Source of the DNA: Chryseobacterium tructae
GTDB lineage: Bacteria; Bacteroidota; Bacteroidia; Flavobacteriales; Weeksellaceae
Length of the DNA: 64,000 bases
Direction: 5' to 3'
Assembly: GCF_030409875.1 (NCBI RefSeq)
Contig: NZ_JAUFQR010000003.1
Coordinates: 434,001-498,000 of the forward strand
Made by a program: the position numbers and the translations under genes. Within the stretch, counting starts at the first letter, position 1. Every line of letters begins with the position of its first letter. Shown piece after piece: positions 18,643-27,681 of the stretch. The notes beneath the pieces were generated by a model that worked only from the letters and a program-made list of their open reading frames with translations, was not told where the DNA came from and searched no databases.

Positions 18643-19599
18643 TTAATTCAACTCAATCGGGTTTTGATTCTGTCCCATTCCACTTTTAGCAGAAAAGGCA
18701 CTCGTATCTGTTGTTCGCGTAGGAAAGCCTTGACCGCCGCCGTTCATCCCATGATGCATTCCGCCACCTGAATGACCACCACCTCTCATACCACCACCAT
18801 TCATTCCTCCTCCATGTCTTCCGCTTCCATTACTATCCATGGTTTCCTCACCATTATTTCTCATATTCCCAGCCATCATTCTATAATTCTTTCCTAATTC
18901 TAATTCCAAAGCCGCCTTATCTCCATGGAAATTAATTCTCGTACTTTGTTTCGCTTCTATACTTATTGGCTCTTCAAATGCATTATTAATTTTTATTTTT
19001 TGAACCAGATCAAACTTGTAATCTCCTTTATCATCCTCCAACTTCACAATCAAGCCCGGCAACCCCGAAAACTTATAAGGACCATCGGAAAGGGGAATAT
19101 CCTTTGTAAACCAAGCTGTCCAAATCCTACCTCCAAAATTAGCCTCCGCTTTTTGTGCAGAATATCCATTCTGTTTTTCTATACTACTGGAAATGTTCCA
19201 CTTGACAGGTCTGTCCTCCTGATAGTAAATTTGTTTTCCAGCTACTTTATCATAATAATACACTTTCTGTTCCGGAATACTTTTAGTAATAAAATATTCA
19301 AAAAAAGTAGGTTCAATAGGTCTTCTTCCCTCCAGTTTTGAAAAATCTTTTTCTTCCTTTTTATAATTCTCTTTCATCTCTGATCTGAAAGAAGCCAAAA
19401 GAGAATCCCGTTTTAGTTTGTTTTCACTGATAAACAAAGACTTATTGTTCTTAATATCCAAAAAAGTTCTTTCACTCTTCATACTTACCAGATTAATGGA
19501 ATCCGGGTTTACCAATGTTGCATATACATATCTTATGGTCTGTGCATTAGACAATATCGCCAAAAACAAAACACAAAAAACAAGCAGTTTTTGTCTCAT
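18643..19599 (-). CDS. GLPGLI family secreted protein with Gly/Met/His-rich tail
   Basis: A 318-residue paralogue of the downstream gene. It has a signal peptide (residues 1-19) and GLPGLIVKLEDDKGDYKF in the second half. The last ~75 residues form an unusual low-complexity tail of GGG blocks interspersed with Met and His (GGGMNGGGMRGGGHSGGG, MHHGMNGGG), followed by a conserved end (QNPIELN) shared with the paralogue (SNPIELQ). The Met/His content could bind copper or other metals; this is inference only. Confidence 0.85.
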   Translation of the reverse strand: MRQKLLVFCVLFLAILSNAQTIRYVYATLVNPDSINLVSMKSERTFLDIKNNKSLFISENKLKRDSLLASFRSEMKENYKKEEKDFSKLEGRRPIEPTFFEYFITKSIPEQKVYYYDKVAGKQIYYQEDRPVKWNISSSIEKQNGYSAQKAEANFGGRIWTAWFTKDIPLSDGPYKFSGLPGLIVKLEDDKGDYKFDLVQKIKINNAFEEPISIEAKQSTRINFHGDKAALELELGKNYRMMAGNMRNNGEETMDSNGSGRHGGGMNGGGMRGGGHSGGGMHHGMNGGGQGFPTRTTDTSAFSAKSGMGQNQNPIELN

Positions 19600-19754
19600 G
19601 ATTAATTTTCTTTATAGATCAAAAATAGAATTCAAGGTTAAAATCAAAAAGCAGATCCTTAGGTTTAAAGGAGAAATTTATAGAACTTTAACATAAATCA
19701 TCGGCATTAAAATTGCCTATTAAGATCAGAATCATTAAAATAGATATCTTCGAT

Positions 19755-19785
19755 TTGAGATTGCGGAAATTAGTTCGTATTTTTG
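19755..19785 (+). promoter_or_regulatory. Promoter of the SUF operon
   Basis: TTG (19755-19757), a 20-nt spacer and TATTTTTG (19778-19785), 28 nt upstream of the first suf gene. No iron-responsive operator could be recognised. Confidence 0.6.
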
Positions 19786-19813
19786 CATCATTAAATCATT
19801 CTAAATAAATACA

Positions 19814-20143
19814 ATGATAAAAGTATCAGACTATGCAAAGGAGAAAGCCATCCAACTTATGACGGAAGATGGTTTTAACCCTGCTGAAGATTATATAAGA
19901 GTTGGGGTGAAAAGCGGCGGATGCTCTGGTTTAGAGTATGTTTTAAAGTTTGACAACCAAAAAACAGAAACGGATCAGATTTTTGAAGATAACAATATTA
20001 AGATTATTATCGATAAAAAATCCATTCTTTATTTAGCAGGAACCACTCTTGAATATTCAGGAGGATTGAACGGAAAAGGGTTTGTTTTCAACAACCCGAA
20101 CGCATCCAGAACATGTGGATGTGGAGAATCATTTAGTCTTTAG
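19814..20143 (+). CDS. sufA: SufA/IscA-type Fe-S carrier
   Basis: A 109-residue A-type carrier protein that accepts and delivers Fe-S clusters. The three conserved cysteines are present: KSGGCSGLEY in the middle and the C-terminal RTCGCGESF pair. It is first in the suf operon, 68 nt before sufB. A-type carriers are hard to separate into SufA, IscA or ErpA by sequence alone; operon context favours SufA. Confidence 0.88.
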   Translation: MIKVSDYAKEKAIQLMTEDGFNPAEDYIRVGVKSGGCSGLEYVLKFDNQKTETDQIFEDNNIKIIIDKKSILYLAGTTLEYSGGLNGKGFVFNNPNASRTCGCGESFSL

Positions 20144-20161
20144 AGAAAAGACATAAGATAC

Positions 20162-20187
20162 TAGACTTCAGACAAAACTGAAGTCTA
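20162..20187 (+). repeat. Intra-operon hairpin between sufA and sufB
   Basis: TAGACTTCAG (20162-20171) and CTGAAGTCTA (20178-20187) form a 10-bp stem with loop ACAAAA. There is no T-run, so it is not a classic terminator. It may be an interspersed repeat or an mRNA-processing or attenuation structure. Confidence 0.6.
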
Positions 20188-20211
20188 CAATCTGAAATCT
20201 AAAAAATAGTA

Positions 20212-21660
20212 ATGAGTAAATATACTGAAGACGATTTAAGAGTCGATCTAGAAAATAAAAAATATGAATTCGGTTGGGAAACCAAAATTGATTATGAAGA
20301 TTTCCCAATTGGTTTAAATGAGGATATCGTCCGTGCCATCTCCGCGAAAAAAGAGGAGCCGGAATGGATGACTGAATGGCGTTTGGAATCTTTCAAAATC
20401 TGGTTAAAAATGGTAGAGCCTACATGGGCTAATATCAAATATGAAAAACCGGATTTTCAAGCGATTCGTTACTACGCAGCTCCAAAAACAAAACCGGAGT
20501 TGGAAAGTCTTGATCAGGTAGATCCTGAATTATTGAAAACTTTCGAAAAGCTAGGGATTAATATTGAGGAGCAAAAAAGGCTTTCAGGAGTTGCTGTAGA
20601 TATTGTAATAGATTCAGTTTCTGTGAAAACCACTTTCCAGGATACATTGGCAGAAAAAGGAATTATTTTCTGTTCCATCTCTGAAGCTATTAAAAACCAC
20701 CCTGATTTAGTAAGAAAATATCTTGGAAAAGTAGTGCCAAGAGGAGATAACTTCTATGCAGCATTGAATTCCGCAGTATTCTCTGACGGAAGTTTCTGTT
20801 ATATTCCTAAAGGCGTAAAATGTCCAATGGAACTTTCTACTTACTTCCGTATCAACCAGGCAGGAACAGGACAATTTGAAAGAACACTTGTCATTGCCGA
20901 TGAAGGAAGTTATGTTTCTTACCTTGAAGGATGTACAGCTCCGTCAAGAGATGAAAACCAGCTTCACGCAGCAGTTGTGGAACTGATCGCTTTAGACAAC
21001 GCTGAAATTAAATATTCAACTGTACAGAACTGGTACCCAGGAAATGAAGAAGGAAAAGGTGGGGTATTCAACTTTGTAACGAAAAGAGGACTTTGTGAAA
21101 GAAGTGCAAAAATCTCATGGACACAGGTTGAAACAGGTTCTGCAGTAACATGGAAATACCCTTCTTGTATTCTGAAAGGAGACAACTCTATCGGAGAATT
21201 CTACTCTATCGCGGTAACGAACAACCACCAGTATGCAGATACGGGAACAAAAATGATCCACATTGGAAAAAACACCAAGTCAACGATCATTTCTAAAGGA
21301 ATCTCTGCAGGAAAATCTCAAAACTCATACAGAGGACAGGTAAAAGTAATGCCTTCCGCAAAAGGAGCAAGAAACTTTTCTCAGTGTGACTCTTTATTGA
21401 TGGGTAACGAATGTGGAGCACATACTTTCCCTTATATTGAAATCAAAGATCCTACGGCTCAATTGGAACACGAAGCTACCACTTCGAAAATTGGAGAAGA
21501 TCAGATTTTCTACTGTAACCAAAGAGGTATCGATACAGAAAGAGCAATTGCTTTGATCGTAAATGGTTTCAGTAAAGAAGTTTTAAATAAACTTCCAATG
21601 GAATTTGCTATTGAAGCACAGAAATTATTAGAAATTTCATTAGAAGGATCAGTAGGATAA
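20212..21660 (+). CDS. sufB: Fe-S cluster assembly scaffold protein SufB
   Basis: A 482-residue SufB of normal length, core of the SufBC2D scaffold on which Fe-S clusters are built. Characteristic blocks include [40 protein letters not shown] and [20 protein letters not shown]. SufBCD work together in the cytoplasm. The order here is sufA, sufB, a transthyretin-like gene, sufC, sufD. No sufS or sufE is present in the window. Confidence 0.96.
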   Translation: MSKYTEDDLRVDLENKKYEFGWETKIDYEDFPIGLNEDIVRAISAKKEEPEWMTEWRLESFKIWLKMVEPTWANIKYEKPDFQAIRYYAAPKTKPELESLDQVDPELLKTFEKLGINIEEQKRLSGVAVDIVIDSVSVKTTFQDTLAEKGIIFCSISEAIKNHPDLVRKYLGKVVPRGDNFYAALNSAVFSDGSFCYIPKGVKCPMELSTYFRINQAGTGQFERTLVIADEGSYVSYLEGCTAPSRDENQLHAAVVELIALDNAEIKYSTVQNWYPGNEEGKGGVFNFVTKRGLCERSAKISWTQVETGSAVTWKYPSCILKGDNSIGEFYSIAVTNNHQYADTGTKMIHIGKNTKSTIISKGISAGKSQNSYRGQVKVMPSAKGARNFSQCDSLLMGNECGAHTFPYIEIKDPTAQLEHEATTSKIGEDQIFYCNQRGIDTERAIALIVNGFSKEVLNKLPMEFAIEAQKLLEISLEGSVG

Positions 21661-21681
21661 TCCACTGAAAAGATGATCCCT

Positions 21682-22092
21682 ATGAAAAAGTTCTTACTCG
21701 TATTTTTTGGATTTATTTTTCTAAACCTTTCTGCTCAGGAAAAAGCAGGATTTCAACTTTCAAGTCATATTCTTGACATCTCACAGGGTCAGCCTGCAGG
21801 AAAAGTTGAAATAGAATTGGAAAAATATAATGAAACCACCAAACAATGGGTTTCTCTTGGTAAAAAGCAAACTGATAATAATGGCAGGGTTTCAGATTTT
21901 TTACCATATCAAAAGGCCGGTAATAATGGAAAATACAAACTTGTATTCTTCATAGAGGATTATTACAAACATAAAAATATAGAAAGCTTCTATCCGTCCA
22001 TTGAAGTAATATTCAAGATAAAAGACAACGAGCATTATCATGTTCCGATTACTTTATCACCTTATGGATATTCCACGTACAGAGGAAGCTAG
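21682..22092 (+). CDS. uraH: Secreted hydroxyisourate hydrolase / transthyretin-like protein
   Basis: A 136-residue protein. I choose the ATG at 21682 because it directly begins a signal peptide (MKKFLLVFFGFIFLNLSAQ). The mature part has the HIU hydrolase signatures: SSHILDISQGQPAGKVEIEL at the N-terminus and the C-terminal YRGS tetrapeptide after HYHVPITLSPYGYS. HIUase cleaves 5-hydroxyisourate in urate breakdown, using His and Arg residues that appear preserved. The odd points are periplasmic targeting and a position inside the suf operon, 22 bases after the sufB stop and 30 before sufC. Confidence 0.85.
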   Translation: MKKFLLVFFGFIFLNLSAQEKAGFQLSSHILDISQGQPAGKVEIELEKYNETTKQWVSLGKKQTDNNGRVSDFLPYQKAGNNGKYKLVFFIEDYYKHKNIESFYPSIEVIFKIKDNEHYHVPITLSPYGYSTYRGS

Positions 22093-22122
22093 TACAATTA
22101 TAAAAAGAAAAAGTTAGCAAGA

Positions 22123-22866
22123 ATGTTACAAATTAAAGACCTTCACGCCAAAATTGAAGACGGCGCAGAAATATTAAAAGGGATTAACCTTGAAATAAAG
22201 CCAGGCGAAGTTCACGCCATCATGGGGCCGAACGGAGCTGGTAAGTCTACCCTTTCTTCTGTAATCGCTGGAAAAGAGGATTACGAAGTGACAGGTGGAG
22301 AAATCCTTTTCCAAGGAGAAGATATCATTGAAGATGCTCCTGAAGACAGAGCACACAAAGGAATCTTCCTATCTTTCCAGTATCCAGTGGAAATTCCGGG
22401 AGTTTCTGTAACGAACTTCATCAAAGCAGCTTTAAACGAAACAAGAAAAGCAAACGGATTACAAGAAATGCCTGCTAAAGAAATGCTTGCATTAATCCGT
22501 GAAAAATCTGAGAAATTAGGTATCAAAAAAGATTTCCTTTCAAGATCACTGAACGAAGGATTCTCCGGAGGTGAAAAGAAAAGAAACGAGATCTTCCAGA
22601 TGATGATGCTTAACCCTAAATTGGCGATCCTTGATGAAACAGATTCAGGATTGGACATCGATGCATTAAGAATTGTAGCGGATGGGGTAAACCACTTTAA
22701 AAATGAAGGAAACGCAGTTCTTTTGATTACTCACTATCAAAGATTGCTTAACTATATTCAACCTGACTTCGTTCACGTTCTGGCAAATGGAAAAATCATC
22801 AAAACAGGTGATAAATCTTTAGCATTAGAATTGGAAGAGAAAGGTTACGACTGGCTTCTTAATTAA
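22123..22866 (+). CDS. sufC: Fe-S assembly ATPase SufC
   Basis: A 247-residue ABC-type ATPase of the SUF scaffold. Walker [10 protein letters not shown] (about residues 35-43), signature [11 protein letters not shown] and Walker [13 protein letters not shown] are intact. SufC dimerises on SufB/SufD and drives the conformational change for cluster assembly. Length and motifs are normal. Confidence 0.97.
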   Translation: MLQIKDLHAKIEDGAEILKGINLEIKPGEVHAIMGPNGAGKSTLSSVIAGKEDYEVTGGEILFQGEDIIEDAPEDRAHKGIFLSFQYPVEIPGVSVTNFIKAALNETRKANGLQEMPAKEMLALIREKSEKLGIKKDFLSRSLNEGFSGGEKKRNEIFQMMMLNPKLAILDETDSGLDIDALRIVADGVNHFKNEGNAVLLITHYQRLLNYIQPDFVHVLANGKIIKTGDKSLALELEEKGYDWLLN

Positions 22867-22905
22867 GAAGAAAACCAATTATCTCAGGGATTAAAAGTTT
22901 TTCGC

Positions 22906-22982
22906 CATCATTCTGAATGAAAGGTAACGAAATGAAGAATCTCTGCTATTAAATTTGAATTCCTTTCTTTGGAATGACAATG
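22906..22982. repeat. Degenerate interspersed repeat (CATTCTGAA...GGAATGACA type)
   Basis: The segment begins CATTCTGAATGA (22909-22920), continues with GAAATGAAGAATCTC (22929-22943) and ends TTGGAATGACAATG (22969-22982), so its ends are imperfect inverted copies. It resembles a family found between genes in many Bacteroidota (consensus remembered as TGTCATTCTGAACGAAGTGAAG). It separates sufC from sufD without an obvious terminator. Confidence 0.6.
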
Positions 22983-23006
22983 TTTTAGTTCAAATAAAAA
23001 GAAAAA

Positions 23007-24341
23007 ATGGTGCAGACCACAGATATACCAGTAATGGCATTAAAAGAACAAATTATAGAGAACCATAATGAATTTTTGGAGAGTCTTCGTCACAGATTTC
23101 TGGATGATGATAGAAAAGCAGCTCTTCAAAAGTTTGGAAATATTGGTTTTCCAACAAAAAAAGACGAAGAATATAAATATACCAATCTAAAGGAGATCAC
23201 GGAAAAAAGCTACAGCTTCTTCCCGAAAGAAAACCATAACATCACTAAAGAGCAGTTTGATGAACTGCACCTTGGTGAAGAGAACTTTGATTGGATTGTT
23301 TTTGTAAATGGTAAACTTCACAAAGAGCTTTCAAAAGTTTCTATTGAAAATGTAGAGTTTCTTTCATTCAATTATGCATTGAATGATGATAAGCATAAAG
23401 AGATCTTTGAAAAGTACTTTAACACGATTGCTTCCAAAGACCTAGCTTTCACAAACTTAAACCTTGCATACTGCAAATATGGTTTCTTCCTGAAGGTTCC
23501 TAAAAATGTAGTGATTGAAAAACCAATTCATGTTTTCTACATTTCTCAGAATCAGGATGAAAATACATTCTACAATACAAGAAATTTATTAATTGTAGAA
23601 GAAGGAGCAAAAGTTGAAGTAATTGAGAGTCACCACAATTTTGATGACACATATGTGTTAACGAACTCTGTTACAGAGATCTTCACTTATCCAAATGCTA
23701 AAGCAGACTGGCATAAGCTTCAAAACGATAATAATACTTCATATCTTATCGACAACACTTTCGCAAAACAGGAAAAAGACAGTTTAACGACTGTAAATAC
23801 ATTCTCTTTCGGAGGTAAGCTGGTAAGAAATAACCTGGATTTCATTCAGAATGGATCTAATATCAATTCATTCATGAACGGAATCACAATTATCGGAAAA
23901 GATCAATTGGTAGACCACCATACAGCGGTTCACCATAACTTCCCGAACTGTGAAAGTTATCAGAACTACAAAGGAATCTTCGATGGTAATGCTCACGGAG
24001 TTTTCAACGGGAAAGTTTTTGTTGATAAAATCGCTCAAAAAACCAATGCTTACCAACAGAACAATAACGTATTGCTAAGTGAAGGAGCAAGCATTGATAC
24101 TAAACCTCAGTTAGAGATTTTTGCAGATGATGTAAAATGTTCCCACGGATGTACAGTAGGCCAGTTGAATGAAGATGCCCTATTCTACCTGAGAGCAAGA
24201 GGAATCTCCAAAAAAGAAGCTCAGGCATTACTTTTATATGCTTTTGCCAATGATGCCATGCAAAACATCGATATTGAGCCTCTAAAAGAAAAAATTTCAA
24301 AGCTATTGGCTGAGAAATTAGAAGTAGATATAGAATTTTAA
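23007..24341 (+). CDS. sufD: Fe-S cluster assembly protein SufD
   Basis: A 444-residue SufD, paralogue of SufB and partner in the SufBC2D complex. The C-terminal core FADDVKCSHGCTVGQLNEDALFYL (given here only as motif start FADDVKCSHGC) and RARGISKKEAQALLL is diagnostic. The ATG at 23034 (MALKEQIIENHNEF) is a plausible alternative start 27 bases in; neither has a clear Shine-Dalgarno sequence. It lies 140 bases after sufC, with an interspersed repeat in the gap, and is followed by a terminator. Confidence 0.94.
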   Translation: MVQTTDIPVMALKEQIIENHNEFLESLRHRFLDDDRKAALQKFGNIGFPTKKDEEYKYTNLKEITEKSYSFFPKENHNITKEQFDELHLGEENFDWIVFVNGKLHKELSKVSIENVEFLSFNYALNDDKHKEIFEKYFNTIASKDLAFTNLNLAYCKYGFFLKVPKNVVIEKPIHVFYISQNQDENTFYNTRNLLIVEEGAKVEVIESHHNFDDTYVLTNSVTEIFTYPNAKADWHKLQNDNNTSYLIDNTFAKQEKDSLTTVNTFSFGGKLVRNNLDFIQNGSNINSFMNGITIIGKDQLVDHHTAVHHNFPNCESYQNYKGIFDGNAHGVFNGKVFVDKIAQKTNAYQQNNNVLLSEGASIDTKPQLEIFADDVKCSHGCTVGQLNEDALFYLRARGISKKEAQALLLYAFANDAMQNIDIEPLKEKISKLLAEKLEVDIEF

Positions 24342-24360
24342 CCGTTATATATTGATACAT

Positions 24361-24390
24361 AAAAAGCACTTCAAAATGAAGTGCTTTTTT
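24361..24390 (+). terminator. Terminator of the SUF operon
   Basis: GCACTTCA (24366-24373), loop AAA, TGAAGTGC (24377-24384) and six T residues, extended by A-T pairs. A nearly identical hairpin terminates the second DUF3078 gene at 25655-25682. Confidence 0.88.
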
Positions 24391-24507
24391 ATTTTGCATT
24401 GTAACTGCAACCTTTCTCTTTTTTATCATCTTATAAGAAACAAAACCATGAAAGTTTATTTAAATAAAGGCAATATGTTCGATATTTTCGTTAAAGATTA
24501 GTAAAAT

Positions 24508-24540
24508 AATAGCTCTTCGGTTTGAAGAGCTATTTTTATT
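24508..24540. terminator. Terminator hairpin near the DUF3078 gene end
   Basis: AATAGCTCTTC (24508-24518), loop GGTTT, GAAGAGCTATT (24524-24534), then T-rich. It lies just past the 3' end of the minus-strand gene at 24553 and is A-rich on its left flank, so it can act on both strands. Confidence 0.8.
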
Positions 24541-24552
24541 TTATATCTGAGT

Positions 24553-25476
24553 TTATTTCTTTAACCAGCTTTGGTTATCCTTATTATCTGAACGTTTCTT
24601 TCCGTTATCAAAATTATAAGCTAGTCCTACTCCCAAAGTCTGTTTTAACTGAGTTTTCCATATCTGATTGTGATCATATAATAGATCAAGTGTTACATTC
24701 GTGGAAATATATTTATTGATTTTCATGCTTAAAACTCCGCTATATCCAAGAACTAATCTTTCCGGATGATCCAGGTAGTTTGAAAAAACAGAAGCCGTAT
24801 TAAGCAAAGTAATATTCTCCATAATTTTTAGCTTGTACATAGCTGTTCCCAAGAAACCGAACTGGAAAAGAGAAGAATCACCATCATTTTTAAGTCCATA
24901 CGTTCCTGCTTTTTGAAGATCTTTATCCAATACAAAAGTCCATCTGGCATTCGCAGGACGTAATGTTACTGTAAGATTATCATCAGGACGATAAGTAACC
25001 CCTGCTCCAACGCTTAGGTAACCGGGTGCCATAAAGTTGGAGATTTTCTTTGCATCAGGATTATTACCATCTTCATAACCTGGTGCGAATTGAGTTTGAA
25101 TTCCGACCCCCCCAGAGATATACCAATGTTTAGCAAACTCTCTACCATAGTTTGTAGATAAATTAATAACATCTTGAGTTTTTCTTACTCCGGTACCCTG
25201 TGTGTTGTTTTGGCCGTAACCAAGAATAATAATGTTTTCCCAAAGATCTTTTCCTTTTTCATAAGTAAGATTGTAGTTGACACCAGCAAGCCAGCCCACA
25301 TTGTTGGCTCCACCCCCTACCCAGTTTGAAAAGGCAGCCTGATTAAGCATTAAAGTATTTTGCCCTTGAATAGACCAGGCTTTAACAGTATCTGTTACGG
25401 GAGCATCAGTTTTTGTTTCCTGAGCCATGGTCATAGCTCCAAAAGAAATGGAAGCGATTAATAAAACTTTTTTCAT
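24553..25476 (-). CDS. DUF3078 outer-membrane-like protein (paralogue 1)
   Basis: A 307-residue protein with a signal peptide (MKKVLLIASISFGAMTMAQE) and a beta-barrel-like repeating pattern. The DUF3078 signature region contains NQAAFSNWVGGGANNVGW and LGYGQNN. The family is restricted largely to Bacteroidota and is of unknown function, probably located in the outer membrane or periplasm. It is about 75-80% identical by eye to the next gene upstream, so it is a recent tandem duplicate. Confidence 0.85.
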   Translation of the reverse strand: MKKVLLIASISFGAMTMAQETKTDAPVTDTVKAWSIQGQNTLMLNQAAFSNWVGGGANNVGWLAGVNYNLTYEKGKDLWENIIILGYGQNNTQGTGVRKTQDVINLSTNYGREFAKHWYISGGVGIQTQFAPGYEDGNNPDAKKISNFMAPGYLSVGAGVTYRPDDNLTVTLRPANARWTFVLDKDLQKAGTYGLKNDGDSSLFQFGFLGTAMYKLKIMENITLLNTASVFSNYLDHPERLVLGYSGVLSMKINKYISTNVTLDLLYDHNQIWKTQLKQTLGVGLAYNFDNGKKRSDNKDNQSWLKK

Positions 25477-25492
25477 AATTAACGATTTCCTA

Positions 25493-25500
25493 CAAATGTA
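25493..25500 (-). promoter_or_regulatory. -7 box of DUF3078 paralogue 1
   Basis: Minus-strand TACATTTG (25500-25493) matches TAnnTTTG, 17 nt from the start codon. No TTG partner at the usual distance. Confidence 0.4.
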
Positions 25501-25652
25501 TAAATAATAATTTATGCCTAAATAAAATTCACTTTAAAATGAATTGAAATCCAAAGCAGTCATAGCCATAACAAAATGAAAATAAAACACTTAAAAAACC
25601 ATTCTGCACATAGCAAACTTAAAGCAACTTAAAATCTGAATATTTAGAAAAG

Positions 25653-25684
25653 AAAAAAGCACTTCAATAATGAAGTGCTTTTAT
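25653..25684 (-). terminator. Terminator of DUF3078 paralogue 2
   Basis: GCACTTCA (25659-25666), loop ATAA, TGAAGTGC (25671-25678). Read on the minus strand the stem is followed by a T run (A run at 25653-25658). Confidence 0.8.
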
Positions 25685-25701
25685 GAATGAATCATGATTG
25701 C

Positions 25702-26631
25702 TTATTTATTTTTTATCCACCACTGACTATCTTTACGGTCAGATCGTTTTACTCCATTATCCAGTGTATAGGCAAATCCAATTCCCAGCGTTTGCTTTAA
25801 CTGTGTTTTTTCAATCTGGTTATGATCATACAGTAGATCTAATGAGATATTGGATGAGATATATTTATTAACTTTTAAATTAAGAAGAGCGCCATACGCC
25901 AATACAAGCCTATCAGGGCGATCCAGATAATTTGAAAAGACAGAAGCTGTATTTGTTAAATAAATATCTTCCATAATTTTCATCTTATATATAGCTGTTC
26001 CCAGGAAACCGAATTGTAATAAGGATGTTGCTCCATCACTTTTTAAACCGTAGTTTCCGGCAAGTTGTAGCTCTTTATCCAACACAAACGTCCATCTGGC
26101 GTTGGTAGGACGTAAAGTTAACGTCAGATTATCATTCGGTCTGTATGTGATACCCATACCGACGTTCAGGTAACCGGGAGCCATAAAGTTTGATATTTTT
26201 TTGGCTTCGGGATTATTTCCGTCCTCATATCCTGGCGCAAACTGGGACTGTAGACCTGCACCTAGAGAGAAATACCAGCTTTTGGAAAACTTTCTCCCAT
26301 AGTTAGTAGAAACATTAATAACATCTTGCGTTTTTCTTATGCCCAATCCTTTTGTATCATTCTGCCCATACCCAAGGATGATAATGTTTTCCCAAAGATC
26401 ATTGTCTTTTTCATAAGTAATATTATAATTAGCACCCGCAAGCCATCCTACATTATTGGCTCCACCTCCTACCCAGTTCGAAAAGGCGGCCTGATTAATC
26501 ATTACAGTATTTTTTCCTAGCACCGACCAGTATTTTATGGTGTCTACCACTACTGAATCTTTTTTCAATTCTTCTTGTGCACTTGCATAAACCCCCATAA
26601 ATATGGAAAGAATTAATAAAAACTTCTTCAT
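25702..26631 (-). CDS. DUF3078 outer-membrane-like protein (paralogue 2)
   Basis: A 309-residue close paralogue of the neighbouring DUF3078 gene, with a signal peptide (MKKFLLILSIFMGVYASAQE) and the same NQAAFSNWVGGGANNVGW block and C-terminal QTLGIGFAYTLDNG region. Each copy has its own 5' region and terminator, which suggests separate regulation. A minus-strand TATTTTTG (26660-26653) is a possible -7 box. Confidence 0.85.
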   Translation of the reverse strand: MKKFLLILSIFMGVYASAQEELKKDSVVVDTIKYWSVLGKNTVMINQAAFSNWVGGGANNVGWLAGANYNITYEKDNDLWENIIILGYGQNDTKGLGIRKTQDVINVSTNYGRKFSKSWYFSLGAGLQSQFAPGYEDGNNPEAKKISNFMAPGYLNVGMGITYRPNDNLTLTLRPTNARWTFVLDKELQLAGNYGLKSDGATSLLQFGFLGTAIYKMKIMEDIYLTNTASVFSNYLDRPDRLVLAYGALLNLKVNKYISSNISLDLLYDHNQIEKTQLKQTLGIGFAYTLDNGVKRSDRKDSQWWIKNK

Positions 26632-26880
26632 TACTCTAAATAATTTTCAATGCAAAAATATTAATATAATTTTTTTTAAAGGTAAAATTTGCCCTTAAAC
26701 AATATACTTTTTCTAGTTTCAACCCCTGACAACAAAATATTTCAATAAAATTGATGCCAAAATAATTGATTCTAAAGTTAAATTTGATACCTTTTGTCTT
26801 AAAATCAGATCAGTAGAAACCTTTTCATCGACAAATTTTCCGAAATTTAGCATTGGCTTTTGATTTGACGTAAAATATTC

Positions 26881-27648
26881 ATGTTTAAAAATGTAATTTC
26901 CAAAAGAGCGATTATATACCCTTTGCTGATGCTATCCGCAATGTGGTTCGGATATTTTTTACAAATGCATGGCTTTTTTGGAAGTTGCTTCGGAGCCATC
27001 ATACCTCTCGTTCCTGAAGGACTTCTGGGAGTGATTACCGCTCCTCTTTTACATGGAAATATCGATCATATTATAGGGAACTCCATTCCGATTGCCGCTC
27101 TGATGTTTTTATTATATCAATTTTACCCTTTAGTGGCCAATAAAGTTTTCATTATCGGATGGCTGGCAACAGGACTTTTGGTATGGTTACTTCCTCCTAT
27201 TGATATCATGACAGGTGAATATATGTACACTTGTACTATCGGAGCCAGTGGTGTAGTCTATGTACTGGCCTTTTTCCTCTTCTTCAGCGGCGTTTTTAAA
27301 TGGAATACAAAACTTCTGACGATCTCCTTACTTGTTGTATTATACTATGGTAGTTTAATTTGGGGGATGCTTCCAGAAGAGTTGTTTTACAATATGCAGG
27401 AACCCAGTAAAATATCATGGCAAGCGCATTTATCCGGAGCAATTGTAGGCAGTATCATAGCCTTTATGTTTAAAAATGTGGGTGAAAAAAAGAAAAAATT
27501 CATCTGGGAGTACCCTAATTACTACAGTGAAAAAGATGATAAATTATGGCAAGAGTACAAAGAAAATCATCCGGAAGATTTTCTGGAACTTCCCTATAAA
27601 AAAAGAGATGATATATGGGATCATTTGGATGAATTAAGGAAAAAATAA
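26881..27648 (+). CDS. Rhomboid family intramembrane serine protease
   Basis: A 255-residue membrane protein with six helices. The catalytic dyad is visible as GASG (S123) and the His in SWQAHLSGAIVG (H183); the HGNxxHIIGN block (about residues 58-67) is also typical. The C-terminal 45 residues are soluble, charged and Trp/Tyr-rich (cytoplasmic). It cleaves membrane proteins within or near the bilayer; the substrate is unknown. It precedes dprA by 33 bases. Confidence 0.9.
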   Translation: MFKNVISKRAIIYPLLMLSAMWFGYFLQMHGFFGSCFGAIIPLVPEGLLGVITAPLLHGNIDHIIGNSIPIAALMFLLYQFYPLVANKVFIIGWLATGLLVWLLPPIDIMTGEYMYTCTIGASGVVYVLAFFLFFSGVFKWNTKLLTISLLVVLYYGSLIWGMLPEELFYNMQEPSKISWQAHLSGAIVGSIIAFMFKNVGEKKKKFIWEYPNYYSEKDDKLWQEYKENHPEDFLELPYKKRDDIWDHLDELRKK

Positions 27649-27681
27649 GACTTAATTCATTACATTTGATAAAAAACACAC

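Noticed and set aside
24448..24501. 17-codon ORF (MKVYLNKGNMFDIFVKD) between two terminators
   Set aside because: It has no promoter box of the usual type and no supporting homology; it is too short to defend as a gene.
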